Assembly (NCBI RefSeq): GCF_028289705.1
Contig: NZ_JANQOI010000056.1
Coordinates: 1-64,000 of the forward strand
Direction: 5' to 3'
Origin: Pelagibius sp.
GTDB lineage: Bacteria > Pseudomonadota > Alphaproteobacteria > Kiloniellales > Kiloniellaceae
Length of the DNA: 64,000 nucleotides
Shown here: positions 1 through 7,812 of the stretch, piece after piece
Layout: every line of letters begins with the position of its first letter
How positions within the stretch are numbered: the first letter of the stretch is position 1
Notes under the pieces: model-generated
Told to the model about the DNA's origin: nothing
Seen by the model: only the letters and a program-made list of their open reading frames with translations
Databases searched by the model: none
Made by a program: the position numbers and the translations under genes

Positions 1-68
1 ACATGCCAGAGCATATTCGACGAGGAGCGACGCGGCCGCGGGCCAAATGCGCCGGATCCCTTCGGGAC

Positions 69-209
69 GGGGCAGATATACGCCAGGGCCGCGTCGCGGA
101 CGCCTTGTGGGGGATCCACCCCACGGCGCCGCCCGCTCCTAGCCCTGGCGAATATCTGCTCCCGCCACGACGGCGAAATGAATCTCAACAGGCCCTAGCC
201 AATATCAGG
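69..209. repeat. three degenerate copies of a ~18-bp motif
   Basis: A motif reading roughly GCCCTGGCGAATATCTG occurs three times: on the minus strand at 71-89, and on the plus strand at 142-160 and 192-209 (the last diverged, GCCCTAGCCAATATCAG). Copies 1 and 2 form a near-perfect inverted repeat of about 20 bp. The first 211 bases hold no convincing gene. The copies could be regulator-binding sites or the edge of a dispersed repeat. The copies are directly visible; a function is not. Confidence 0.5.
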
Positions 210-211
210 CT

Positions 212-970
212 TCAGAATTTCCCGTTGTCGTTTCTCCATTCGCTCCGGGGCGCGATTGGCGTCACGGTGTTCCAGTGCTCCACGATCCGGCCGTCTGCGA
301 TACGGAAGAGATGATACAAGCCGGAGTGCCTCCCGTCCTTGTGTCCCTCGATCATGCAAAGCGCAAAGTTTCCTTCTCCAAGGACGCGATGGACCTGCCG
401 ATACGCCAATCTGGCCTCGCCGTGCGTCTCGGCCTCGAGCGCTGTTCGAAACGCCGCAGCACCGTCAGTAAGTTCCGGGTCGTGCTGGATCAAATCGTCG
501 CCCATATAGGTATCGATGAGATCCAGGCGCCGTTCCACCAGCACCTGTTGAGCGAAGCCGCCGGCCAGGTCCTTGTTGGCCTCTGTCTTGTCCAGATCCG
601 TGATCACCGTTTCACCGTCCAGCATCGTGCGGCCTGAGGGATTTGGCGGCTGCAACGGCTGGAGGTTGTCCCAGTGTTCGACAGCTTTTCCGTCCTCGAA
701 GCGAAAGACCTCGAAGGCCGCTTCCACTTCGCTGAAGTCGTATTCGACATGAGCGAAGACAAAATCCCCATCCTCGAAAACGCGCATGAAGGTCACCCGG
801 GGGTCGGTCTTGGCCAAACGCGCGAACAGCTCGGCAAGGCCGGGGCTCCCCTCGGCTGTGCGCGGATTGTGTTGAATGTACTTGGCCTCGTTGACAACGG
901 CCGCGGCCTCCGGGTCGCCGGTCTCAATCCCCTTGAGAAGCTTCATGACCAGATCTTTGTTCGACATCAT
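212..970 (-). CDS. tandem SnoaL-like (NTF2-fold) protein
   Basis: This 252-residue protein consists of two consecutive NTF2/SnoaL-like domains, roughly residues 1-120 and 125-252. Each carries the family's typical stretches: QHNP or QHDPE near the front, and VEHWD or VEHWNTVTP near the end. Proteins of this fold include small-molecule isomerases, hydrolases and many members of unknown function, so the substrate cannot be named. It has no signal peptide and is probably cytoplasmic. The ATG at 970 is preferred because AGGAAAGG lies just upstream; a second ATG follows at 967. It lies 63 bases downstream of the membrane-protein gene on the same strand, so the two are probably co-transcribed. Confidence 0.85.
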   Translation of the reverse strand: MMSNKDLVMKLLKGIETGDPEAAAVVNEAKYIQHNPRTAEGSPGLAELFARLAKTDPRVTFMRVFEDGDFVFAHVEYDFSEVEAAFEVFRFEDGKAVEHWDNLQPLQPPNPSGRTMLDGETVITDLDKTEANKDLAGGFAQQVLVERRLDLIDTYMGDDLIQHDPELTDGAAAFRTALEAETHGEARLAYRQVHRVLGEGNFALCMIEGHKDGRHSGLYHLFRIADGRIVEHWNTVTPIAPRSEWRNDNGKF

Positions 971-1033
971 GGGGCACCTTTCCTGATCGGGGGCCGAATT
1001 CAATTCTGGTGGTCAAAAAGCGGCCGAGAGCGC

Positions 1034-1423
1034 CTACGCCGTTTTCATGCGTCTCCACAGATATATCAGACTGGCCAGTGCCGGCAGGATCAACAATGCC
1101 ACCACCATCAGAACAACAGACTCCAATTCCGTCGCGTTCATTGTGAACACGGTCGTCGCGTCGACGATGTCGGTTACGCCGCGCGCGGCCAAGGCCGCAA
1201 ACAGGGCTGCGTGACTGCGAAGGAATACGGCCACAACGATGACAAGCACGGCCGCCAAATTGCGGGTGACATAGGCCATGGTCGTATAGTTGAAGTCTGG
1301 CGGTGGGTTGAACAGCGTCGCCAGGGCAAAGCCCGAAACGATCACGACCTGAAGGCCGACGACCATCCAGAGCCACTTTGGCAGGAACTGGTCTAGCGAT
1401 GTCTTCGATGGTGCCGTCCTCAC
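1034..1423 (-). CDS. small four-helix membrane protein
   Basis: This 129-residue protein has about four hydrophobic segments (approximately residues 17-37, 55-70, 72-85 and 100-120) and a short basic C-terminus (WRRMKTA). It is therefore probably an integral inner-membrane protein. I do not recognise a named family with certainty. The start is GTG at 1423, with AGGAG nine bases upstream; no ATG start fits better. It is likely the first gene of a two-gene unit with the SnoaL-like protein. A function cannot be assigned from sequence. Confidence 0.7.
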   Translation of the reverse strand: MRTAPSKTSLDQFLPKWLWMVVGLQVVIVSGFALATLFNPPPDFNYTTMAYVTRNLAAVLVIVVAVFLRSHAALFAALAARGVTDIVDATTVFTMNATELESVVLMVVALLILPALASLIYLWRRMKTA

Positions 1424-1478
1424 GATGCCTCACTCCTGTCCTGAGCATGGTGATCGATTTTCGTGTATGTGGAAGAAG

Positions 1479-1715
1479 CTACCAGAACCGCTTCTTGGCG
1501 AGGGCCTTGCCGGAACCACTCTTGAAATACTTCTCGAGTTGACGTGCTTTCGCGGCGGTCTGAACGGCTACGTATGATTTAAGGGTGAACGGCAAGAATC
1601 TGGCGGTTGAAATCACTTGCCCGCGCTCATGCGATGTAAGTCTTCGCCGAAGATCGTCAGTCGATCCGACGTAGATATCGCCGTTGCTCAAAGCGAGGAA
1701 ATAAACATACCACAT
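1479..1715 (-). CDS. GIY-YIG nuclease superfamily protein
   Basis: This 78-residue protein is a minimal GIY-YIG domain of the YhbQ/UPF0213 type. It opens with WYVYFL, the GIY-equivalent strand, followed by GDIYVGSTDDLRRRLTSHE, which carries the YVG strand and the conserved arginine. The C-terminal part (ARQLEKYFKSGSGKALAKKR) matches the usual ending of these single-domain proteins. Family members are predicted structure-specific nucleases; few have a defined biological role. The gene stands alone, close to tRNA-Ser, with no obvious operon partner. Confidence 0.9.
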   Translation of the reverse strand: MWYVYFLALSNGDIYVGSTDDLRRRLTSHERGQVISTARFLPFTLKSYVAVQTAAKARQLEKYFKSGSGKALAKKRFW

Positions 1716-1830
1716 GGCGCCAGTCTCCCTACGCTCCGATCGGAGCTTCGGGAGACACTCCGACGCCTAGGCGCCTTCGCGCGCCAGGCCCCACCAGGGT
1801 GGCCTGCCACCCGAAGCCGAAGGCGTAGGG

Positions 1831-1920
1831 TGGCGGATGGGGTGGGATTCGAACCCACGAGACGCTTTCACGCCTGCCGGTTTTCAAGACCGGTGCCTTC
1901 AACCGCTCGGCCACCCATCC
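1831..1920 (-). tRNA. tRNA-Ser (anticodon TGA)
   Basis: Read on the minus strand this is a class II tRNA starting GGATGGG, with D-loop sequence GGCCGAGCGGTTGAAGGC and an anticodon arm whose loop is CTTGAAA, giving anticodon TGA. A long variable arm follows (about GGCGTGAAAGCGTC). The T-arm is GTGGGTTCGAATCCCAC, and the acceptor pairs CCCATCC, then G and an encoded CCA. The 7-bp acceptor stem is perfect. It decodes UCN serine codons, chiefly UCA. No integrase gene or duplicated 3' end was seen nearby. Confidence 0.97.
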
Positions 1921-2166
1921 GCAGCAAGGCCTGCCCGAAGCCCCTGGCCCGAAGCCCCTGATTGAGCGTCCATCGGGCCCGCCTGCCGTCCGACACCGGT
2001 TCTAGGCAGGCCCGGATCGAAAGGCAAGCGGCGGGACGGGGCCCGGGGAGTCCCCCCGAATTCAAGTCCGCAGGCCTGCAACCCCAGGCCGGTTGCGGCG
2101 CTTTGCATCTCGCGGCACACTTCCGAGCTTGGAGACCGCCGAAAACGGCAGCAGGGGAGAGCGAAC

Positions 2167-3363
2167 ATGGCCAAGACGAACCGTCCACAGCATCACCACA
2201 TCAGCAGACGCGGCGTCCTGGCCGCCGGCACGGCCGCCGCGGGCCTGGCCGCCGCCGCCGGATTCGCGCGGCCGCTCAGGGCCGCCGACCCGGTAAAGGT
2301 GGGCGCGGTGCTGCCGTTCAGCGGCGGGTTGGAGCTCTTCGGCAACCAGGCGAAGCTGGGCATCGATCTGGCGGTGAAGGAGATAAACGCCGGCGGCGGG
2401 GTGATGGGCCGGCCCCTCGAAGTCCTCTACGAGGACAACAAGACCGACCCCAAGACCTCGGTGGAGAAGGCGACCAAGCTGATCCGCGGCGAGGACGTGG
2501 TGGCGCTCACCGGCCCCATCACCTCCAACGCCCGCGATGCCATGACGCCGACGGTGCGGCGCCTCAAGACCCCGCTGCTCTACGCCACCAACTATGAGGG
2601 CGGCGCCTGCGACCGCTATCTCTTCTGCTTCAACACCGTGCCCAACCAGGAGCTGGCAAAGCTGCTGCCGCACCTGCACGGCTCCGTGGGCGGCAGCACC
2701 TACATGTTCGGCGCCGATTACGTCTGGCCTCAGAAAATGTTCGAGGCCGCCAAGGGTCTCGTGGAGGGGCAGGGCGGCTCGGTCGCCGGGGTCGAGTTCA
2801 CGCCCTGGGGGGTGAAGGAGTTCGCGCCGGTGATCCGCCGCATCGCCGACAGCGGCGCCAAAGTGCTGCTCTTCGCGCTGCCCGGCGGCGACGGCATCAC
2901 CTTCATCAAACAGGCCGAAGCCTTCGGGCTGTTCGACAAGGTCACCGTCGGCTTCCTCGGTTTCGCCGAAACCTACCTCGGCGCCTTCGGGCCCGGCGGC
3001 GGGCAGAACATGTGGGTGACCGTGCCCTTCGTCGCCTCCAACGACAGTCCCGGCGTGAAGGACTTCGTCGCGCGCATCCGCGCCAACGCCGGCGAGGGCG
3101 TGCCGATCTCCCACTATGTCATGACCCACTACAACGCCATCAACGCCCTGAAAGACGCTGTGGAGCGCCAGGGCGAGGTGAGCCGCGAGGCCGTGGTCGG
3201 CGGGCTGGAGGGGTTGATCGTGGCCTCCCCGGCGGGACCGGTCACCATCGGCTCGGCCGACCACCACGTCACCCTGCCGATGTTCCTGGCCAAGACCGAA
3301 GGCGACGGGCTGACCACCGTGCAAGACCTGGGGCGTCTCGCTCCCGAGGCCGGCTGCAGCTAA
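2167..3363 (+). CDS. ABC transporter substrate-binding protein, branched-chain amino acid/amide type
   Basis: This 398-residue periplasmic binding protein belongs to the Peripla_BP_6 type (LivJ/AmiC/UrtA superfamily). It has a twin-arginine signal at the N-terminus (SRRGVLAAGTAAAG, residues 14-27), followed by an alanine-rich hydrophobic stretch and probable cleavage after LRAA. The mature domain opens with VKVGAVLPFSGG. The segments GADYVWPQKM and YATNYEGG recall AmiC/UrtA-like amide binders more than leucine binders; this is an impression only. GGGGAGAG precedes the ATG. It heads the operon that encodes a nicotinamidase-like hydrolase and the LivGFHM components, so it should deliver ligand to those permeases. 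Confidence 0.92.
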   Translation: MAKTNRPQHHHISRRGVLAAGTAAAGLAAAAGFARPLRAADPVKVGAVLPFSGGLELFGNQAKLGIDLAVKEINAGGGVMGRPLEVLYEDNKTDPKTSVEKATKLIRGEDVVALTGPITSNARDAMTPTVRRLKTPLLYATNYEGGACDRYLFCFNTVPNQELAKLLPHLHGSVGGSTYMFGADYVWPQKMFEAAKGLVEGQGGSVAGVEFTPWGVKEFAPVIRRIADSGAKVLLFALPGGDGITFIKQAEAFGLFDKVTVGFLGFAETYLGAFGPGGGQNMWVTVPFVASNDSPGVKDFVARIRANAGEGVPISHYVMTHYNAINALKDAVERQGEVSREAVVGGLEGLIVASPAGPVTIGSADHHVTLPMFLAKTEGDGLTTVQDLGRLAPEAGCS

Positions 3364-3402
3364 GGCCCGCCCTTCGGCACCTAGGAAAGAGAGGAGGGCG
3401 CC

Positions 3403-4146
3403 ATGCCCGACAGCGCCGATCAGCCCAGTCTCACCCGCGATCTGGCGGCGGCCATGCCGGTCGCCCCGGTGGAACTCACGCTTGGCGCCGAGAACACGGG
3501 CCTCGTCATCGTCGACGAGGTGAACGGCTTTGCCACCGTCGGCGCCGGCAATCTGGCGCCGCCGGCCCCCAACGCCCAGGTCAGCACCATGGTGGCGGAG
3601 ACCGACCGCCTGGCCCGCGCCTTCACCGGACGGAGCTGGCCGATCCTCGCTTTCCTGGACACCCACGTGCCGGGCAAGCCGGAGCCGCCCTATCCGCCCC
3701 ACTGCGAGGCGGGCACGGGCGAGGAGGATCTGGTGCCGGAACTGGCTTGGCTGGAGCAGGATCCCAACACCACGCTGGTGCGCAAGGACTGCATCAACGG
3801 CTTCGTCGGCGCCATCCGCCCCGACGGCAGCAACGCGGTGGTGGACTGGGTGAACAGCGCCGGGCTGCAGCGGGTGCTGGTCGTCGGCATATGCACCGAC
3901 ATCTGCGTCATGGACTTCGTGCTGACGCTGCTGTCGGCGCGCAACCACGACCTCATGCCGAGCCTCAGGGACATCTCGGTTTACGCCGACGGCTGCTCGA
4001 CCTACGACCTGCCGCTGACCGTGGCCGAGAGCCTCGGCCTGCCCAAGACCGCCGCCCACCCCCAGGATCTGGCCCACCACATGGGACTCTACTTCATGGC
4101 CTCCCGGGGCGCGGAAATCGCCGGCCGGGTCACTCTGGCGGGCTGA
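3403..4146 (+). CDS. plant-type nicotinamidase-like isochorismatase-fold hydrolase
   Basis: This 247-residue isochorismatase-superfamily amidohydrolase is expected to act on nicotinamide (giving nicotinate and ammonia) or a similar amide. The putative triad is visible: Asp38 in IVDEVNGF, Lys128 in VRKDCINGFVG and the nucleophile Cys168 in GICTDICV. D86xH88 and the histidine of PYPPH are likely metal ligands. The blocks NGFATVGAGNLAP, PYPPHC, RKDCINGFVG, SARNH and HHMGLY are ones I recall from plant nicotinamidases (Arabidopsis NIC family) rather than from bacterial PncA. GAGAGGAGG precedes the ATG. It lies between the binding protein and the ATPase genes. A different amide substrate remains possible. 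Confidence 0.85.
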   Translation: MPDSADQPSLTRDLAAAMPVAPVELTLGAENTGLVIVDEVNGFATVGAGNLAPPAPNAQVSTMVAETDRLARAFTGRSWPILAFLDTHVPGKPEPPYPPHCEAGTGEEDLVPELAWLEQDPNTTLVRKDCINGFVGAIRPDGSNAVVDWVNSAGLQRVLVVGICTDICVMDFVLTLLSARNHDLMPSLRDISVYADGCSTYDLPLTVAESLGLPKTAAHPQDLAHHMGLYFMASRGAEIAGRVTLAG

Positions 4147-4467
4147 TCCGGCGAAGTGTATGGCTGACAGGCTTCGACCATTTTCGATTGGCCAAGAATA
4201 GTTGGGACGCAACAGGCTGATGCGTTCAATCTCGGTTCGCGACATAGAAGCAAGAGCAAACCCGCGCACGGCTCTTAGCGGTGAGGTTGTCACCCCCACC
4301 CCGACCCTCCCCCATCCAAGGGGGAGGGGGAAGTTATTGAAGCGGCTTATAAAATTCCCTCCCCCCTTGATGGGGGGAGGTCGGGAGGGGGGTGAGCTTC
4401 GCGCTTGGTCGCTGCCTGCTTGCCGCTTCGGAAGCCGAAACCAAATGACCGCAGCGCATTGGCAGAC
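4147..4467. other. intergenic gap inside the transporter operon
   Basis: These 321 bases between the hydrolase and the first ATPase gene contain no credible gene. They are dominated by the long palindromic repeat at 4291-4394. A strong hairpin here could reduce read-through, so the ATPase/permease genes may be expressed at a different level from the binding protein and hydrolase. Confidence 0.7.
4291..4394. repeat. long GC-rich palindromic repeat element
   Basis: The arm at 4291-4316 (CACCCCCACCCCGACC...) is the imperfect reverse complement of 4369-4394, with four mismatches over 26 bases. Nested inner arms (CAAGGGGGAGGGGG and CCCTCCCCCCTTG) flank a short AT-rich centre (TTATTGAAGCGGCTTATAAAA). 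This is the CCCTCCCC...GGGGAGGG type of intergenic palindrome that is widespread in alphaproteobacterial chromosomes. It may act as an RNA hairpin or a REP-like element; no transposase accompanies it. Confidence 0.8.
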
Positions 4468-5178
4468 GTGACAGCCTTGCTGGAGGTCGCCGGGCTGGAG
4501 AAGGACTTCGGCGGCGTGCGCGCGGCCGACGGTCTGAGCCTGACCCTCGGGGCCGGGGAGATGCTCTGCCTCATCGGCCCCAACGGCTGCGGCAAGACCA
4601 CCCTGTTCAACATCATCACCGGTGCCATCCCGGCCAACCGCGGCAGCCTGAGCTTCGATGGGGAGACGCTGCGGGGCCTGGAGCCCTATCAGATCGCCCG
4701 TCGCGGTATCCTGCGGAAGTTCCAGGTGCCCGGCATCTATCCCGAACTGACGGTGCGCGAGAACCTGGTCCTGGCAGCCGGCGGCCGTTCAAGCGAAGCT
4801 CCTGCCGATATCGACGCATTGCTGGATCTGGCCCGCCTTTCCGGCCGTGACCAGGTTCCGGCCGGCTCCCTGGCCCACGGCGAAAAGCAGTGGCTGGAGA
4901 TCGCCATGGTGCTGGCGGGCCGGCCGCGCCTGCTGCTGCTCGACGAGCCGACCAACGGCATGACCGGGGCGGAGACGGCGGCCACCGTGGCGCTGATCCG
5001 CGACCTCCACCGCGACCACGGCTGCGCCGTACTGGTCATCGAGCACGACATGGGCTTCGTGCGCGAGCTCGACTGCCCGGTGGCCCTGATGCTGCGCGGG
5101 CGCATCGAACGCCGGGGCAGCTTTGCCGAACTGCAGGCCGACCCGCTGGTCAGAGACGCCTATCTGGGGCAGGCCTGA
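4468..5178 (+). CDS. livG: branched-chain amino acid-type ABC transporter ATPase (LivG-like)
   Basis: This cytoplasmic ABC ATPase of about 236 residues has Walker A GPNGCGKTT, a Q-loop region, an LAHGEKQWLEIAM signature typical of LivG-type proteins and Walker B LLLLDEPTNGM. LivG and LivF ATPases energise a LivH-LivM permease pair. The likely start is GTG at 4468, giving MTALLEVAGLEKDFGG, which fits the family; TTG at 4459 is an alternative. Neither has a clear ribosome binding site, perhaps because of the palindrome upstream. It is followed two bases later by livF. Confidence 0.92.
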   Translation: MTALLEVAGLEKDFGGVRAADGLSLTLGAGEMLCLIGPNGCGKTTLFNIITGAIPANRGSLSFDGETLRGLEPYQIARRGILRKFQVPGIYPELTVRENLVLAAGGRSSEAPADIDALLDLARLSGRDQVPAGSLAHGEKQWLEIAMVLAGRPRLLLLDEPTNGMTGAETAATVALIRDLHRDHGCAVLVIEHDMGFVRELDCPVALMLRGRIERRGSFAELQADPLVRDAYLGQA

Positions 5179-5180
5179 GC

Positions 5181-5882
5181 ATGCTGCGCATCGAGGGGCT
5201 GGTTTGCGGCTACGGCGGAAGCCAGGTGCTGCGCGGCATCGACCTTGAGGTCGGGGAAGGCGAGAGCCTTGCCCTGCTGGGCCGCAACGGCATGGGCAAG
5301 TCGACCCTGCTGCGCGCCATCATGGGCCTGCTGCCCGCCCGGACGGGAGCGCTGTGGTTCAAGGAGCGGCGCATTGACGGCGCCAAGCCGGAGACCATCG
5401 CCAAGGCCGGCCTCGCCTTCGTGCCCCAGGGCCGGGAGATCTTCGCCGACCTCACGGTGGAGGAAAACCTCCTGCTTGGCGCCCTCGCCAAGGAGGGCTT
5501 CTCCGCCGCCGTTCCTGAAGGCATCTACGCGCGCTTTCCCGTCCTGGCCGAACGGCGGGGACAGAAGGGCGGCAGCCTCTCCGGCGGCCAGCAGCAGCAG
5601 CTCGCCATCGGCCGGGCCCTTGCCGGGGCGCCCGCCATGCTGCTCCTCGACGAGCCCTCCGAAGGCCTGCAGCCCTCCATCGTCAGTGAGTTGGGCGCGG
5701 CGATGCGCCGGGCGGTGACGGAGGAGGGGCTGACCCTGATCACCGTCGAACAGAACGTCGAACTCGCGCTCACCCTGGCCGATCGCTGTCTGTTCATAGA
5801 GAACGGCGTGCTGGTGGCCGAGGCCGGCACCGCCGAGCTGCGGGCGGACATGAGCCTGCTGCACAAGCATCTGGCGATCTGA
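5181..5882 (+). CDS. livF: branched-chain amino acid-type ABC transporter ATPase (LivF-like)
   Basis: This 233-residue second ATPase of the transporter carries Walker A GRNGMGKST, signature LSGGQQQQLAIGRAL and Walker B MLLLDEPSEGL. GRNGMGKST and VPQGREIFADLTVEENL are characteristic of LivF. The ATG at 5181 follows the livG stop by two bases, implying translational coupling. The length is normal for LivF. It is expected to pair with LivG at the cytoplasmic face of the LivHM channel. Confidence 0.94.
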   Translation: MLRIEGLVCGYGGSQVLRGIDLEVGEGESLALLGRNGMGKSTLLRAIMGLLPARTGALWFKERRIDGAKPETIAKAGLAFVPQGREIFADLTVEENLLLGALAKEGFSAAVPEGIYARFPVLAERRGQKGGSLSGGQQQQLAIGRALAGAPAMLLLDEPSEGLQPSIVSELGAAMRRAVTEEGLTLITVEQNVELALTLADRCLFIENGVLVAEAGTAELRADMSLLHKHLAI

Positions 5883-5893
5883 GGGCGGGGACC

Positions 5894-6757
5894 ATGGATC
5901 AGGCGCTGCTCCTCCTCCTGGATGCCACCAACTACGTGCTGGTCATCGTCCTTGTGGCCATGGGCCTGGTCATTGTCTTCGGGCTCATGCGGGTCATCAA
6001 CATGGCCCACGGCGAGCTTTTCCTGCTGGGCGCCTATACCCTAGTGCTCCTCCAGCAGGCCGGCTATCCCTACTGGCTGGGGCTCATCGCCGCGACCCTC
6101 TTCGTCGGTTTCGCCGGCCTGCTGATGGAAGAGCTGGTGATCCGCCACATCTATCACCGCTTTCTCGATACCATCCTGGCCACCTGGGGCCTTTCCATCG
6201 CCATCAAGCAGGGCGTCATCCTGCTCTTCGGCCCAGGCGCCCAGTCCACCACGGCGCCCATCGCCACCCAGCTTCAGATCTTCGGCAGCAGCTATCCCGC
6301 CTACCGCCTGTTCATCATGGCAGTCGCGCTCGCCGTCGTGGCGGCGACCTTCTACCTCTTCTTCCGCACGCGGTTCGGCCTCGCGGCCCGGGCGGTCATC
6401 GCCAACCGCTCCATGGCCGCCTGCCTCGGCATCTCCACCCGCACTTTCGACCGCCTGACCTTCGCCTATGGCGCGGCCCTGGCGGGGCTGGCCGGCGCCG
6501 TCATGGCACCCATCATGAGCGTCGATCCGCAGATGGGCCTCGGCTTTCTGATCCCGGCCTTTCTGTCGATCCTGGTGGGCGGTGCCGGCCATCTGGCGGG
6601 GCCAGTGCTGGGGGCCGGGCTGATCGGCGCCACCGACAGCATCACCGCCGGCCTCTGGTCGCCGGTGCTGGCCCAGGTCGTGGTCTTCACCATGGCCGTG
6701 GTCGCCATCCGCGTATTTCCCGGCGGCCTCATCAGGCGGGGCGGATCATCGCGATGA
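5894..6757 (+). CDS. livH: branched-chain amino acid-type ABC transporter permease (LivH-like)
   Basis: This 287-residue inner-membrane permease has about eight hydrophobic segments. It contains the LivH hallmark GLMRVINMAHGELFLLGAY near residue 35, and the family-typical AYGAALAGLAGAVMAPI and LVGGAGHLAGPVLGA stretches. GGGCGGGG precedes the ATG. It overlaps livM by four bases (ATGA), a sign of coupled translation. It forms the channel together with LivM; the substrate is not readable from the permease. Confidence 0.94.
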   Translation: MDQALLLLLDATNYVLVIVLVAMGLVIVFGLMRVINMAHGELFLLGAYTLVLLQQAGYPYWLGLIAATLFVGFAGLLMEELVIRHIYHRFLDTILATWGLSIAIKQGVILLFGPGAQSTTAPIATQLQIFGSSYPAYRLFIMAVALAVVAATFYLFFRTRFGLAARAVIANRSMAACLGISTRTFDRLTFAYGAALAGLAGAVMAPIMSVDPQMGLGFLIPAFLSILVGGAGHLAGPVLGAGLIGATDSITAGLWSPVLAQVVVFTMAVVAIRVFPGGLIRRGGSSR

Positions 6758-7812
6758 GCGCCGTGCCGCAGCCCTTGCGCGACCGCCGCATCCAGATCGA
6801 CGTGCTGGTCTGGGGCGTATTGCTCGCACTGCCGTTCTTCCTCGGAGAGTGGGAGGTTTCCCAGCTCGCGCTCTATCTCACCTACGGGATCTTCGCCATG
6901 AGCCTGGCACTGATATGGGGCCAGTGCGGGCTGATGAGCTTCGGCCATGCGGTCTTTTTCGGTCTCGGCGCCTATGCCATGAGCCTCTCGACCCTCGGCA
7001 TGCTGCCGGGCCTGGAGAACTGGACCAGCAGCTATTTCGGGTTGCTGCTGGCGCTCGCCCTGCCGGCGGCCTTCGCCAACCTGCTGGGGCGCTTCCTCTT
7101 CTTCGGGCGTGGCCTGCAGGGCGCCCAACTGGCCATCGTCATGCTGGCGGTGGCCGTCGTGGCCGAACGCTTGATGGCGCGCTGGCCCTATGCCGGCGGC
7201 ATGAACGGGCTGATGTCCGTGCCGCCGGTCAATCTCGGCAGCTTCGGCTTCACCGTCGAGATCTTCGATCCCCTGCCGCTCTACTATCTGACCGCCGTCG
7301 CCGCGCTGGTGGTCTACGTTCTGCTGGAACGCCTGGTGCGTTCGGAGCAGGGCGTGCTGCTGCGCGCCGTCGGCAGCGACGAAGCCCGGACCGGGTTTCT
7401 GGGCTACGATACGCGGGCGGTGAAGCTGCGCGTCTTCACCCTCTCGGCGGCGGTGGCCGGCTTCGCCGGGGCGCTCTTCGTCACCCAGTTCGGCTTCGTC
7501 TCGCCGCCGCTCATCGGCTTCGGGCTGTCGACGGAAGTCTTGATCTGGGTCGCGCTCGGCGGGCGCAGCGCCCTGCTGACCGCCTTCCTCGGCGCCATCG
7601 TCGTCCGTCTCGCCGAGGACCGCCTGGCCGATCTGCTGGGTGCGGGATGGCTCTTGGGACTGGGGCTGCTCTTCGTGCTCTGCGTGATCTTCCTGCCCCG
7701 CGGCCTCCTGGGCGAAGTCTACTGGCGGGTCACGAAACCACGCGGCGCGGGGCGAGCGCCGCGTTCTCCAGACGGATCCGGTGCGCCAGCAGCAGGGCGT
7801 TGGCAAGACTGA
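6754..7812 (+). CDS. livM: branched-chain amino acid-type ABC transporter permease (LivM-like)
   Basis: This 352-residue permease has many hydrophobic segments, starting near residue 18. It carries the LivM segments IWGQCGLMSFGHAVFFGLGAY (near residue 50), VGSDEARTGFLGYD and VALGGRSALLTAFLGA. It begins within the livH stop (ATGA overlap). Its last ~30 residues (RGAGRAPRSPDGSG...) are low-complexity and hydrophilic. They are encoded antisense to the 3' end of the ICMT-type gene, with an 83-base convergent overlap. That tail may have been acquired by loss of an earlier stop codon. Confidence 0.93.
   Translation: MSAVPQPLRDRRIQIDVLVWGVLLALPFFLGEWEVSQLALYLTYGIFAMSLALIWGQCGLMSFGHAVFFGLGAYAMSLSTLGMLPGLENWTSSYFGLLLALALPAAFANLLGRFLFFGRGLQGAQLAIVMLAVAVVAERLMARWPYAGGMNGLMSVPPVNLGSFGFTVEIFDPLPLYYLTAVAALVVYVLLERLVRSEQGVLLRAVGSDEARTGFLGYDTRAVKLRVFTLSAAVAGFAGALFVTQFGFVSPPLIGFGLSTEVLIWVALGGRSALLTAFLGAIVVRLAEDRLADLLGAGWLLGLGLLFVLCVIFLPRGLLGEVYWRVTKPRGAGRAPRSPDGSGAPAAGRWQD

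Noticed and set aside
1-314. Plus-strand frame of 103 codons at the left edge
   Set aside because: It overlaps the repeat motifs and the end of the SnoaL-like gene, has no ribosome binding site and no domain.
1831-1920. tRNA-Ser as a possible integration site for a mobile element
   Set aside because: No integrase, duplicated tRNA 3' end or element-like genes lie on either side.
2062-4299. Long minus-strand open frame of 745 codons opposite the binding-protein and hydrolase genes
   Set aside because: It is a codon-bias shadow: the translation is His/Arg/Gly/Val-rich without domains, and the plus strand carries two clear protein families.
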